Origin: Brenneria nigrifluens DSM 30175 = ATCC 13028
GTDB taxonomy: Bacteria; Pseudomonadota; Gammaproteobacteria; Enterobacterales; Enterobacteriaceae
Direction: 5' to 3'
Length of the DNA: 64,000 bases
NCBI RefSeq assembly: GCF_005484965.1
Contig: NZ_CP034036.1
Span: 4,216,001 to 4,280,000 of the forward strand
The position numbers and the translations under genes are program-made. The notes beneath the pieces were generated by a model. It did no database searches and had not been told where the DNA came from. It saw only the letters and a list, made by a program, of their open reading frames with translations. Positions 53,594-62,575 of the stretch are shown here, in pieces. Numbering within the stretch: position 1 is the stretch's first letter; each line of letters begins with the position of its first letter.

Positions 53594-54373
53594 TTAAAAC
53601 GCCATCACCGCCTGTAACAGATGCCGGGCATAAGGGTGCCGTACCTGCCCCAGCGTCGTCATATCATCCACCCGTTCAATCACGCGCCCCTGCTGAAGAA
53701 AAATGACCCGCTGACACAGATAGGTAATCGCCGTCAGATCGTGGCTGATAAACAGATAGGTCAGCCCCAGTTGCTGGCGCAGGTCCGCCAGCAAATCGAG
53801 GATCTGCACCTGCACGGTCACATCCAGCGCGCTGACCGCCTCGTCCAGCACCATAAAATCCGGCTTGCCGGCAATGGCGCGGGCGATACAGACGCGCTGC
53901 ATCTGTCCGCCGCTGAGCTGATGCGGGAAACGCTCGCACACCTCCGCCGTCAGCCCGACCTGATCCAGCAGCCCAACGACCTGCCGCCGCACCTCGTCAC
54001 GCCGGACGCCGCCGCGCACCAGCAACGGCTCGGACAGGATATGCAGCACGTTCATAAAGGGATTGGCCGACGAGGTGTAATCCTGAAAAACCGCGCTGAC
54101 GCGCATACGCTTTTTACCGCGCGACCGCCAGAAGCGCAGCGGCGCATACAACGGCTGGCCGCCCAGTTTGACCTGTCCGCTTTTCGGCGCCTCCAGCCCC
54201 AGCAAAATGCGTCCCAGGGTGCTTTTGCCGCTGCCGCTCTCGCCGATAATCCCCAGGCACTCCCCCGCCCGTACGTCGAACGACACGCCATGCAGCACCG
54301 GCTGCCATGCGCCGCCGCCGTCCTGGGCGCGGTAGCCATGATGCACGTTGTTCACTTCAACCAATATGCTCAC
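53594..54373 (-). CDS. ABC ATPase of the Nik/Dpp-like transporter (NikE/DppF type)
   Basis: A 259-residue ATPase with GESGSGKSTLG, a Q-loop in VFQDYTSSANPF, signature LSGGQMQRVCI and DEAVSALDVTVQ. It is the last gene of a five-gene minus-strand operon and overlaps the preceding ATPase gene by 17 bp. It would energise uptake of the ligand bound by the NikA-like protein at 57026-58627. Confidence 0.9.
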   Translation of the reverse strand: MSILVEVNNVHHGYRAQDGGGAWQPVLHGVSFDVRAGECLGIIGESGSGKSTLGRILLGLEAPKSGQVKLGGQPLYAPLRFWRSRGKKRMRVSAVFQDYTSSANPFMNVLHILSEPLLVRGGVRRDEVRRQVVGLLDQVGLTAEVCERFPHQLSGGQMQRVCIARAIAGKPDFMVLDEAVSALDVTVQVQILDLLADLRQQLGLTYLFISHDLTAITYLCQRVIFLQQGRVIERVDDMTTLGQVRHPYARHLLQAVMAF

Positions 54374-55217
54374 CGACTTGCTCCTGGCTCACGCTTTCCG
54401 GCCCCTGGTGCGGCGGATTGACCAATATCTGATAACGTTGCTGCAATGCCTGGCGCGACGCCACCAGATAGCGGGTATGCTGATGTTGAGGCCGGCGCAG
54501 CACCTGCCGCACATCGCCCTGCTCCACCGCCCGCCCCTGATGCATCACCAGCACCCGGTCGGCAATGCGGTTTACCACGCCGAAATCGTGCGAAATAAAC
54601 ACCATGGTGGTGCCCAGGCGTTCACGTATCGCGCGGAACTCCTCCATAATGTCGTACTGGGTTACCGAGTCGAGCGCGGTGGTGGGCTCATCGGCAATAA
54701 GCAGTTGCGGCTCTAGCGCCAACGCAATGGCGATCATCATCCGTTGCAGCATGCCGCCGCTGATCTGGCTGGGGTATTTATCAAACAGCAACGCCACGTC
54801 GCGCAGCCGGACCCGCTGCATCATCTCCAACGCCATACCGCGCGCATCGCGCTGATTCAACGGCAGATGCGCGCGAAAGGTCTCCACCATCTGGCTGCCA
54901 AGCGTCTGCAAGGGATCGAAGGCGCTCATCGGATGTTGCAGGATCATACCGATGGTTTTCCCCCGCAGACGGCGCATCGCTTCCGCGTCCTGCGCCAGCA
55001 GATCCGCGCCGTCCAGCCAGGCCAGCCCCGACCGGGTAAACTGCCCGCCCAGCAGCCCCATCAGCGCGCGGCAGGTCAGGCTTTTGCCGCTGCCGCTTTC
55101 GCCGACGATGCCCAGACAGGCGTGGCACGGCAGGGTAAACGAAATATCATGCAGCAGATCGCGCCCCCCGGACGCCAGCCCGACCCGCAAATTTTCCACC
55201 CGTAACAGATCGCTCAT
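54357..55217 (-). CDS. ABC ATPase of the Nik/Dpp-like transporter (NikD/DppD type)
   Basis: A 286-residue ATPase with GESGSGKSLTCRALMGLLG, QHPMSAFDPLQTL, signature ISGGMLQRMMI and DEPTTALDSVTQ. The ISGGM form of the signature is typical of NikD-type members. It overlaps the permease gene by four bases (ATGA) and the next ATPase gene by 17 bp. Confidence 0.9.
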   Translation of the reverse strand: MSDLLRVENLRVGLASGGRDLLHDISFTLPCHACLGIVGESGSGKSLTCRALMGLLGGQFTRSGLAWLDGADLLAQDAEAMRRLRGKTIGMILQHPMSAFDPLQTLGSQMVETFRAHLPLNQRDARGMALEMMQRVRLRDVALLFDKYPSQISGGMLQRMMIAIALALEPQLLIADEPTTALDSVTQYDIMEEFRAIRERLGTTMVFISHDFGVVNRIADRVLVMHQGRAVEQGDVRQVLRRPQHQHTRYLVASRQALQQRYQILVNPPHQGPESVSQEQVGEHIG

Positions 55218-56044
55218 CGGTGAGACTCCCTAGGGTCCAGCGCATCGCGCAGACAGTCGCCCAACAGATTAAATACCGCCACCACCACCAGAATCGCCAG
55301 CCCCGGCGCCAGCATTTGCGTCGGGTGGCTCATCATCACTTTCTGCGCTTCACTCAGCATCGTGCCCCACTCGGCCGTCGGCGCCTGTACGCCCAGCCCG
55401 AGAAACGACAGCGCGGAGATATTCAGGATCACCCAGCCGGTATCCAGCGTCGCCAGCACCACGATCTCCGCCAGCGCATTCGGCAACAGGTGGCGCCGCA
55501 GGATAAACCCCAGAGGGGTGCCGCTGGCCCGCGAAAACAGGATATAGTTTTTCTGGCTGTGTTTGATCACGATCCCGCGGATCATGCGGGTATACCACGC
55601 CCACTTCACCAGGATATTGGCCAGGATCACGTTAAAGATCCCCACGCCCAGGATACCGACGATCGCCAGGATCATAATCTGGCTGGGAAACGACAGCATG
55701 ACATCGCAGCAGCGCATCATAATCTCATCCAGCCGCCCGCGAAAATAGCCGGATAAAAAACCGAACAGGCAACCAATCACGATGGTGATCGCCATGGTGA
55801 GCAGCGCCAGAAAAAGCGTGGTGCGCACGCCAAACATCAGGCGCGATAACACGCAGCGCCCCAGATGATCGGAGCCCAGCGGGAAACGCGCGCCGAAGTC
55901 GGCGTATTTGCGGGCGATATTGATTTTGTTGGGATCGTTGGGCGCCAGCCACGGGGCGAAAATACCGACGGCCACCACCACCGCGATGGTCAATAGGCAG
56001 AGCAGCGCGACTTTATCGCGCAACAGTTTGTGCGAAAACAGCAT
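55214..56044 (-). CDS. ABC permease of the Nik/Dpp-like transporter (NikC type)
   Basis: A 276-residue permease with FPLGSDHLGRCVLSRLMFGVRTTL, RASGTPLGFILRRHLLPNALAEI (coupling loop) and LSFLGLGVQAPTAEWGTMLSEA. It forms the channel with the NikB-type permease, from which it is separated by a single base. Confidence 0.9.
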   Translation of the reverse strand: MLFSHKLLRDKVALLCLLTIAVVVAVGIFAPWLAPNDPNKINIARKYADFGARFPLGSDHLGRCVLSRLMFGVRTTLFLALLTMAITIVIGCLFGFLSGYFRGRLDEIMMRCCDVMLSFPSQIMILAIVGILGVGIFNVILANILVKWAWYTRMIRGIVIKHSQKNYILFSRASGTPLGFILRRHLLPNALAEIVVLATLDTGWVILNISALSFLGLGVQAPTAEWGTMLSEAQKVMMSHPTQMLAPGLAILVVVAVFNLLGDCLRDALDPRESHR

Positions 56045-56045
56045 A

Positions 56046-56978
56046 TTATCCCTCTTGCCGCAGAGCGGGGTCCATCCAGCGCTGAATGATATCCACCAAC
56101 AGATTGCAGATCACAAACAGCACGCCCATCATCAGGATATAAGCCTGAATCACCGGATAATCGCGGTTGAAAATAGCCGAAATGCATAACCGTCCCACCC
56201 CCGGCCAGGCAAAGATATTTTCGATAATCACCGTTCCGGCCAGCAGTTGCGGAATGCTCATTCCCAGCGCGGTAATACTGCTGTGCAGCGAGTTTTTCAG
56301 TACGTGGCGCAGGATAATGCTTTTTTCCGTCAGCCCGCGGGTCCGCGCGTAATACACATAGTACTGCTGCATATTTTCCAGCATATTGTTGCGGATCAGG
56401 CGGATATAAATCGCCACGTAAACCATGGAGAGGGTGACGGCGGGCAGAATGATATGTGAAAAGGTGCCGCTGCCGCTGGTGGGCAGCAAATCCCATGACA
56501 GCGCAAACCACCAGATAAGCAGCAGCCCCAGCCAATAGCTGGGCATCGCCGTTCCCAGAAACACCAGCGTGCGCACCAGGCGGTCGAAAACGCTGTCTTT
56601 AAACACTGCGCTCAACACTCCCAGCGGCACGCTGACGCACAGGATAATGGCCAGCGCCAGCGCGGCCAACGCCAGCGTCGCCGGCAAACAGCGGGCGATC
56701 TCGTCCAGCACCAGTCGGTTATTGATGTAGGAATAGCCAAAATCCAGCCGCACGGCGTCATACAGCCAATAGAGATAGCGCAGCAGAAAGGGGCGATCCA
56801 GCCCCAACTGCAAACGCATCTCCGCGATGGACTCCGGCGTCGGGATAATTTCATTCACCCGCAGGGCGACTTCCGCCGGGTCGGCCGGCACCAGATTCAA
56901 TAACAAAAATGAGAGGAATGAGATCCCCAGCAAAATCGGCAACGTCAGCAGCAAACGGCGACAAAGATATCTTTTCAC
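56046..56978 (-). CDS. ABC permease of the Nik/Dpp-like transporter (NikB type)
   Basis: A 310-residue permease with RLLLTLPILLGISFLSFLLLNLVPADPAEV at the N-terminus and the signature TRGLTEKSIILRHVLKNSLHSSITALG. It lies 47 bp after the binding-protein gene in the same operon. Confidence 0.9.
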   Translation of the reverse strand: MKRYLCRRLLLTLPILLGISFLSFLLLNLVPADPAEVALRVNEIIPTPESIAEMRLQLGLDRPFLLRYLYWLYDAVRLDFGYSYINNRLVLDEIARCLPATLALAALALAIILCVSVPLGVLSAVFKDSVFDRLVRTLVFLGTAMPSYWLGLLLIWWFALSWDLLPTSGSGTFSHIILPAVTLSMVYVAIYIRLIRNNMLENMQQYYVYYARTRGLTEKSIILRHVLKNSLHSSITALGMSIPQLLAGTVIIENIFAWPGVGRLCISAIFNRDYPVIQAYILMMGVLFVICNLLVDIIQRWMDPALRQEG

Positions 56979-57025
56979 ACGGCAACCTATACTTTCACTG
57001 TCTTGTCAGACCGCTTACCCGCCGG

Positions 57026-58627
57026 TTAATCGCGATACATGCGATCAAACGGGATCTCAAACTGTGATGGATTGAAATCCACGCCTTGCAGGCTCTTCAC
57101 ATACACCGCCCGGTTACGCTCATAGGTCAGCGGAATATAAACCGCTTCTTCATGCAAGGTGGTCAGTACATAGCGATATAATTCCTGACGTTCCTTTTCA
57201 TCGGTAGTGACCAGCGCATGCGCAATGCTGCCGTCGATCTGCTTTTTCTGCGTTAGCCCCTGTTGAGCCGCATAGTCGCCGTAGACCGGCAGTTTCATGC
57301 CGGAGAGGAATGACTGCGGATCGTAAGGCGTGCCCCAGGAAATATTAAACACGATATCGAAATTGCCGGCTTTCTGCCGGTCGCGATAAGCCTGTTCCTC
57401 TTCGCCATACAGCCTGAGCTCAATGCCCAGCTCGGCGAACTCGCTTTGCAGATACTCGGCGATAACTTTCTGCGAAGCGGTATTACTGTCGTAATAAATA
57501 CCGATGGATAACGGCTTACCCTCTTTCTGGCGCCAGGCTTGCCCGCTTTTCTGCTGCCAGCCCGCCGCATCCAGCAGCTTTTTAGCCTGCTCAAGGTCGT
57601 AGGCATAAGGTTGCAGATCGATATTGCCGTACGGCACGTTTTTCGCCAGCAGGGTATCCGCCGGCACCTCGCTGCCGTTAAAAATCCCGTCGGCGATATC
57701 GACTTTATTCACCGCGTGCTGCAACGCCTGACGCACGCGCACATCTTTCAGGTTTTCCGCCGTCGTATTAATCAACAACATGCGGGTCGAAACCGGCTCA
57801 GATAGTTTCGTAGCGAATTTTTTATCTTTACTCAGTTGGGCGAACGCATCGGCATCGATCATGTTTTTACCGTAGATCAGCTCGATTTCCCCCTTCTGCA
57901 AGGCCAGCAAACGGGTTTGCGTATCGGGAATGACCTTCATCACCACCTTTTCCAGCTTCGGCTTTTCCCCCCAGTAAAGCGGATTGAGGGTGAATATCGC
58001 GTACTCGTCGGTTTTATGCCCGCTCAGCACGTAAGGGCCGGTGCCGATATAGCCGTTAACCCCCTGCTTCGTTCCCCCCTCCTTCATTGCCGCGGGTGAA
58101 ATAAAACGCATCGGACGGGTAACCGCCAGCTCGATCAGTAAAGGGTAATAAGGCTCTTTCAACGTAAAGCGCAAGCGACGTTCATCCATTGCTTCCACTT
58201 TGTCGATGATTCGCACCATCTCCAGCCAGCCATGCCGTTCGCGGTTAGCCAGTATCGCATCAATGTTCTGTTTCGCCGTTTGGGCGGTGAATGCCACCCC
58301 GTCGCTGAATTTCACATCGGAACGCAGCGTAAAGGTATACACCTTGCCGTCCGCCGAGGTTTCCCATTTTTCAGCCAGCCAGGGCTCAATGCCCTGCGGC
58401 GTCACTTTCACCAGCGATTCATACAGCATGTTCTGCGCCCAGATCTCGCCGGAGTAAATATGCGGGTTGAGATCGCGGGTGTCGCGGAAATTGGCGAAAG
58501 TCAGAGACTGGGGTTCCTGTGCGATAACAGGAGCGGCGAACAGGGGGGATAAGCAGAGTAACAGTGAGGTAATGAGCCGATGGGATTTTCTTTTCCCATC
58601 ACGAGTAACATCTTTCAATCCAGGCAT
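57026..58627 (-). CDS. NikA-like periplasmic binding protein
   Basis: The 533-residue precursor has a signal peptide (LITSLLLCLSPLFAAPVIA) and aligns with NikA along its length: LNPHIYSGEIWAQNMLYESLVK, HGWLEMVRIIDKVEAMDERRLRFTLKEPYYPLL, GYIGTGPYVLSG, LLINTTAENLKDVRVRQALQHAVNK and EEAVYIPLTYERN. NikA-type proteins bind nickel or cobalt as complexes with small organic chelators, or opine-type metallophores. The gene order NikA-B-C-D-E is complete but there is no nikR gene beside it. A good Fur-box match lies 80 bp upstream, so iron chelates are a possible cargo. The ATG at 58627 is preferred over a GTG nine codons upstream. Confidence 0.87.
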   Translation of the reverse strand: MPGLKDVTRDGKRKSHRLITSLLLCLSPLFAAPVIAQEPQSLTFANFRDTRDLNPHIYSGEIWAQNMLYESLVKVTPQGIEPWLAEKWETSADGKVYTFTLRSDVKFSDGVAFTAQTAKQNIDAILANRERHGWLEMVRIIDKVEAMDERRLRFTLKEPYYPLLIELAVTRPMRFISPAAMKEGGTKQGVNGYIGTGPYVLSGHKTDEYAIFTLNPLYWGEKPKLEKVVMKVIPDTQTRLLALQKGEIELIYGKNMIDADAFAQLSKDKKFATKLSEPVSTRMLLINTTAENLKDVRVRQALQHAVNKVDIADGIFNGSEVPADTLLAKNVPYGNIDLQPYAYDLEQAKKLLDAAGWQQKSGQAWRQKEGKPLSIGIYYDSNTASQKVIAEYLQSEFAELGIELRLYGEEEQAYRDRQKAGNFDIVFNISWGTPYDPQSFLSGMKLPVYGDYAAQQGLTQKKQIDGSIAHALVTTDEKERQELYRYVLTTLHEEAVYIPLTYERNRAVYVKSLQGVDFNPSQFEIPFDRMYRD

Positions 58628-58706
58628 AGTAATGATCCATTTACCAGAAAGCACCGAAGCGCGAAAAAGTGAAGTAAAACCGCCTATATTTTACCCACAC
58701 GATCTG

Positions 58707-58725
58707 ACAAATGATACTCATTATC
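58707..58725. promoter_or_regulatory. Fur box upstream of the NikA-like operon
   Basis: ACAAATGATACTCATTATC matches 15 of 19 positions of GATAATGATAATCATTATC, including an unbroken right half (TCATTATC). It is about 80 bp before the binding-protein start, in promoter position. Confidence 0.7.
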
Positions 58726-58814
58726 GCTTCAAAAATTATGATTTGGCGCAGGAAAATTAAACATAAATCATGCCCATCACCCATTTAACTCCGTACCAGC
58801 CGTCGGTTTACGAT

Positions 58815-58952
58815 TTACCAATCTCTCCTTCCGGCGGCGGCGTCCAATCCCGCATTAAAGCGTTTGTCGTGTCGGCCGCGTTCGCTGTAGGGATCATAAC
58901 CGCGCCTTCTGCCGCTGACATTAGTCATTCCGGTTACCCCTGCTAATGTCAG
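58815..58952 (-). pseudogene. Coding-like remnant, possibly from a TPS/CDI exoprotein locus
   Basis: One minus-strand frame reads GGDVYYDLTLAGVTGMTNVS and then RGYDPYSERGRHDKRFNAGL before ending in RRDW and a stop. There is no start codon of its own; a stop lies just upstream of this stretch. The composition is protein-like, and it sits 170 bp past the CdiA-like remnant. I do not recognise the family. It may be the end of a toxin or immunity gene left by the same deletion. Confidence 0.35.
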
Positions 58953-59126
58953 ATCGTAATAAACGTCGCCTCCAATCGGCCAAGGTAGCTAAAAAAACAT
59001 GGCGAACGGCATTTCCCCCCAACGGCGGTAAAAAACCGCCCAGCCCACAGCTTAAGCCCAGCGGATACTCCCACCGCGATCAACTGCTCTTTTCCTTTCG
59101 TCACTGAATTTGTCACTATGGCCTTA

Positions 59127-59223
59127 CTACCCATGACAAGAGCCGGCCAATGCGCCCGAAGTGCTGTCTCCGGCAAGACCGCCCGCCAGTCCCGCCGCCA
59201 GCGTTGAGAGCGCGCTGCCCGCC
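59127..59223 (-). pseudogene. CdiA/TpsA-like pre-toxin remnant
   Basis: In one frame the DNA reads AGSALSTLAAGLAGGLAGDS then TSGALAGSCHG and a stop. The block TLAAGLAGGLAGDS with GALAG is characteristic of the conserved pre-toxin region of contact-dependent inhibition and filamentous haemagglutinin exoproteins, just before the VENN motif, which is absent here. It is fused directly to a truncated transporter gene, so nearly the whole exoprotein gene (usually several kb) is missing. Confidence 0.65.
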
Positions 59224-59709
59224 ATATCCGTGATCGATCAGGCGGTTCTGCAAGGCGCTCATCAGCAAATTGATCCCTTTCGCGCCCAGACAATGGTCCA
59301 CCGCCTGATCGGCCAGCCGCTGCAACGGCAGCCAGCCGGGGAAATCCTGAGTACCTTGCAGTTCGACTTTTTTGATCGGGAAGCACCGGGTCATTTCCAC
59401 CGGGAAATGCAGACGGGTCAGGAAAGCGCCGGGAGGCTGTAGGCGGACATCCGGCGCCTGCGGCGTCAATTGACGCTCCTGCGCCCGTTGCCGTTCCTGC
59501 TGATTGATTTGCTGCTGGTTGATCTGCCGATTATCGATCTGCGACGGCTCAACCGGCGTGGCCGCATTCGCCATTATTGCAAAGAAGGGTAAAGGAACCG
59601 TTAACAGGAAATAACATAAAAAGTCGGTTCCCGCATGGGGCTTTTTATTTAAAAAAATTGATTTTATTGAAAAAATAAAAAAATAAACAATCCCTGTTAT
59701 TATTTTCAC
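59224..59709 (-). pseudogene. Truncated TpsB/CdiB outer-membrane transporter
   Basis: The first 160 codons match the ShlB/HecB/CdiB family: a signal-like segment ending AIMANA, a Gln/Arg-rich linker (QINQQQINQQERQRAQERQ) and a POTRA domain (CFPIKKVELQG, then LQRLADQAVDHCLGAKGINLL and LIDHGY). The rest of the protein, including the 16-strand barrel, is missing. At DHGY the DNA jumps into a piece of the exoprotein gene in another frame, so the product is certainly non-functional. The N-terminal start used by the frame lies in very AT-rich DNA and the native start may be the internal one just before the signal segment. Confidence 0.8.
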
Positions 59710-60340
59710 ACCATCACATTAAATTATTAGTTACAATTCCACACTGAAAATAGCCGTTCAGAAATAAGAAGAATCTTATTCACGCAGATATCAGACAAAG
59801 GGCAAATATAGCCTAAATAAAAAACCAACGTACATGCAGCTTGAAGTATGGCGGGTATACATTAAGGAAGTGAATACCTTGAGCATCCTGAATCGCTGGT
59901 CAAGAGGCTATGCGGCCATCATAAAAAAACGCTTTGGCAAGAGTGGAATATAAGAGTGCTGATGTGAATATTTATTATAAACAGATCCCAACAAACCAGA
60001 AATATTAATAATAAAAAAATATTATTACCCAATATTTTTATTTATGACAAAATTTTATACATGCAATTATTTAAAATAATCATATCTCCGACATCCCCCC
60101 TGACACTTTTGCCAAAACATCGCCGCTGACCATCTGATAACGGCGTTCCATTTCATGCAACGCCATCACTGCGGGCTCATATCGTCTTGCGCCAGTCCAC
60201 CAACGCACTACCGGCAATCCATTACGGTTAACCCGCCCCCAACATCAGCAATCGGTCATTGCATCAAATTGGGATTAAATGGTATTACAATCGCCAGCAC
60301 TCATGCGAACCCCGATACCGTAAAGACAAGAGCAAATATC
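59710..60340. other. AT-rich intergenic gap upstream of yjgM
   Basis: These 631 bp contain no supported gene. The part up to about 60110 is very AT-rich. A short frame near 59872-59953 (NTLSILNRWSRGYAAIIKKRF) is preceded by AAGGA but is too short and unrecognised to call. The AT-rich DNA was probably the promoter side of the lost TPS locus. Confidence 0.4.
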
Positions 60341-60844
60341 ATGACAACCGGTACTCCCGCCAACTATCGAATTCGTCCGATTACGGTACAAGACAATGCG
60401 GCGATTGCCCGCGTTATCCGCCTTGTTTCCGCCGAATTCGGTTTGACGGCCGACAAAGGCTACACGGTATCCGACCCCGACCTGGACCACCTGTTTGAAC
60501 TATACAATCAGCCGGCCAGCGCCTATTGGGTACTGGAATATGAAGGTGAAGTCGTTGGCGGCGGCGGTATCGCCCCACTGGTAGACGGTGATGAAGATGT
60601 GTGTGAACTACAAAAAATGTATTTTTTACCGGTTCTGCGCGGCAAAGGCCTGGCCAGGCAGTTGGCCATACAGGCGCTGGATTTCGCCCGCAGGCGGGGT
60701 TTTCGCCGCTGCTATCTGGAGACCACCGGCCATTTGACCAGCGCCATCCGGCTGTATGAATCACTGGGGTTTGAACATATTCCCCATTCCATGGGGCATA
60801 CCGGCCATACCGATTGCGAAGTGACCATGCTGAAAGTGCTGTAA
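60341..60844 (+). CDS. yjgM: GNAT-family N-acetyltransferase YjgM
   Basis: The 167-residue protein follows E. coli YjgM: RPITVQDNAAIARVIRLVSAEFGLTADKGYTVSDPDLD, EVVGGGGIAPL, ELQKMYFLPVLRGKGLARQL (acetyl-CoA loop) and RLYESLGFEHI. The E. coli protein has been reported to acetylate aspartate-like or O-acetylserine-related substrates; I do not assign one here. The position next to rraB and argI is conserved. The longer upstream frame (to 60155) has no conserved residues. Confidence 0.9.
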   Translation: MTTGTPANYRIRPITVQDNAAIARVIRLVSAEFGLTADKGYTVSDPDLDHLFELYNQPASAYWVLEYEGEVVGGGGIAPLVDGDEDVCELQKMYFLPVLRGKGLARQLAIQALDFARRRGFRRCYLETTGHLTSAIRLYESLGFEHIPHSMGHTGHTDCEVTMLKVL

Positions 60845-60946
60845 TCAGCGGCCGGCTTTGCGACCGCGCCGGGAAGGAGGCGCGGCCCGCCGACGACCGC
60901 GGGCGGTTTCCCCCCCCGCAGCGTTGCATAAGGCGGAACGTGGCGA

Positions 60947-61366
60947 TTAATGACGTTTTCCGTCGTCATCTTCGTCGTAAAAATCCTCGTCGTTCCCCTC
61001 TTCACCGTCTTCGCCATCCTCAAAATAGGTGCCCCAGCCGTCATAGTTGACGCCGTAACGCTCGGCCAGCGTCAAAAGCTGTTCCACCTGCGCGTCGATC
61101 AGCTCCGCGTTCAACGCCACTTCGCTGATGGCGTCGCAGCACATCAGTAAAATCCCGTCTTCCACTTCAAGCTCTTCCGCATCCGTCACTTCATAACCCA
61201 GTTTGAACGCTTCCACGGCGACCTTTTCCAGCACCTCGAACTTCTCGGCGGAGAAATGGTGCTCAATGGTATAGAGCGCCTCCGGGTCGCTGCCGTCATC
61301 CAGCAACTCTTCGATGATCAGGCGTGTCTCTTCACGTTGTTCTTCCAGCAATTCGCGGTTGGCCAT
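60947..61366 (-). CDS. rraB: Ribonuclease E inhibitor RraB
   Basis: The 139-residue protein begins MANRELLEEQREETRLIIEEL and ends in a strongly acidic tail (EDGEDGEEGNDEDFYDEDDD). It matches E. coli RraB (138 aa), which binds RNase E and alters which RNAs it cleaves. It diverges from argI. The upstream in-frame extension overlaps the argI promoter and is not conserved. Confidence 0.95.
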   Translation of the reverse strand: MANRELLEEQREETRLIIEELLDDGSDPEALYTIEHHFSAEKFEVLEKVAVEAFKLGYEVTDAEELEVEDGILLMCCDAISEVALNAELIDAQVEQLLTLAERYGVNYDGWGTYFEDGEDGEEGNDEDFYDEDDDGKRH

Positions 61367-61457
61367 GCCTCTATCCTCATTAATCGGCGTAATATTGCGG
61401 CATTCTCCCACAGCGTCGCGCCCGTCTCCACCATAAAGTTTGCCGCCGACACTTGAA

Positions 61458-61496
61458 ATTGAATAATTACACATATAAAGTGAATTTTAATTCAAC
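61458..61496. promoter_or_regulatory. Tandem ARG boxes of argI
   Basis: Two 18-bp ArgR half-operators lie 3 bp apart: ATTGAATAATTACACATA (61458-61475) and AGTGAATTTTAATTCAAC (61479-61496). The second contains a perfect TGAAT-N4-ATTCA palindrome. The 3-bp spacing and position 33 bp before argI are the standard ArgR arrangement, so arginine repression is expected. Confidence 0.88.
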
Positions 61497-61528
61497 ATTT
61501 AGCGTTGAGCCGCATGGAGATATGCCTC

Positions 61529-62536
61529 ATGAACCCGTTTTACAAGCGTCATTTTTTAAGATTAATGGATTTTACGCCAGTAGAAATTACCGCTCTTTTA
61601 GCCCTGTCGGCGCAGTTGAAAACCGATAAAAAAAACGCTGCCGAAGTTCGCCGCCTGTCGGGCAAAAATATCGCACTCATCTTCGAAAAAGATTCGACCC
61701 GCACCCGTTGCTCTTTCGAAGTTGCTGCGTACGACCAGGGGGCGCAGGTGACCTACCTGGCGCCAAGCGGCAGTCAAATCGGGCATAAGGAGTCCATCAA
61801 GGATACCGCGCGCGTTTTGGGCCGCATGTACGACGGCATCCAGTATCGCGGCTACGGCCAGCAGATTGTGGAAACGCTGGCGCAATATGCCGGCGTCCCG
61901 GTGTGGAACGGGCTGACGGACGAATTCCACCCGACGCAGTTGCTGGCGGATCTACTGACCATGCAGGAGCATTTACCCGCCAGGGCGCTGTCGTCCATAA
62001 AGCTCGCCTACGTCGGCGACGCCCGCAACAATATGGGCAATACCATGCTGGAGGCGGCCGCCCTCACCGGGCTGGATTTGCGTCTGGTGGCGCCCGAAGC
62101 CTGCTGGCCGGAAGCGGGATTGGTGGCGGAATGTCAGGCGGCGGCAAAACGGACCGGCGGCGGCATTACGCTGACGGAGGATATCGCCGCGGGCGTGGCG
62201 GGGGTCGACTATATCTATAGCGACGTGTGGGTCTCGATGGGCGAACCCAAGGAGACCTGGCTGGAGCGCATTACGCTGCTGAAACCTTATCAGGTGAATA
62301 TGGCGATGATCGCCGCCACCGGTAATCCCCAGGTGAAATTCCTCCACTGCCTGCCGGCGTTCCATGACGACCAGACCACGCTCGGCAAACAAATGGCCGA
62401 GCAGTACGGACTACAGGGCGGAATGGAGGTCACGGACGAGGTGTTCGAGTCCGCGCACAGCATCGTGTTCGATCAGGCGGAAAACCGCATGCACACCATT
62501 AAAGCGGTGATGGTGGCGACGCTAAGCCAGGATTAG
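61529..62536 (+). CDS. argI: Ornithine carbamoyltransferase
   Basis: The 335-residue enzyme has the carbamoyl-phosphate motif EKDSTRTRCSFEVAAYDQGA (STRT), DEFHPTQLLADLLTMQEH and the ornithine-binding FLHCLPAFHD. It makes citrulline from ornithine and carbamoyl phosphate in arginine synthesis. The ATG at 61529 gives the E. coli-like N-terminus; the frame opens 24 bp earlier. E. coli has two paralogues, argI and argF; the rraB/tabA/pyr context identifies the argI locus. Confidence 0.96.
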   Translation: MNPFYKRHFLRLMDFTPVEITALLALSAQLKTDKKNAAEVRRLSGKNIALIFEKDSTRTRCSFEVAAYDQGAQVTYLAPSGSQIGHKESIKDTARVLGRMYDGIQYRGYGQQIVETLAQYAGVPVWNGLTDEFHPTQLLADLLTMQEHLPARALSSIKLAYVGDARNNMGNTMLEAAALTGLDLRLVAPEACWPEAGLVAECQAAAKRTGGGITLTEDIAAGVAGVDYIYSDVWVSMGEPKETWLERITLLKPYQVNMAMIAATGNPQVKFLHCLPAFHDDQTTLGKQMAEQYGLQGGMEVTDEVFESAHSIVFDQAENRMHTIKAVMVATLSQD

Positions 62537-62575
62537 CGCCCCCCGGCCTCCTCCCCTTCGCCGGCTGTCTCTTAG

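Noticed and set aside
58949..59386. 145-codon minus-strand frame over the CDI scar
   Set aside because: It is a composite frame that crosses the CdiA-like block in the wrong register; homology is in other frames, so this is not a gene.
59872..59953. Short frame NTLSILNRWSRGYAAIIKKRF in the gap before yjgM
   Set aside because: Under 30 codons, start codon too close to its AAGGA, no recognised family.
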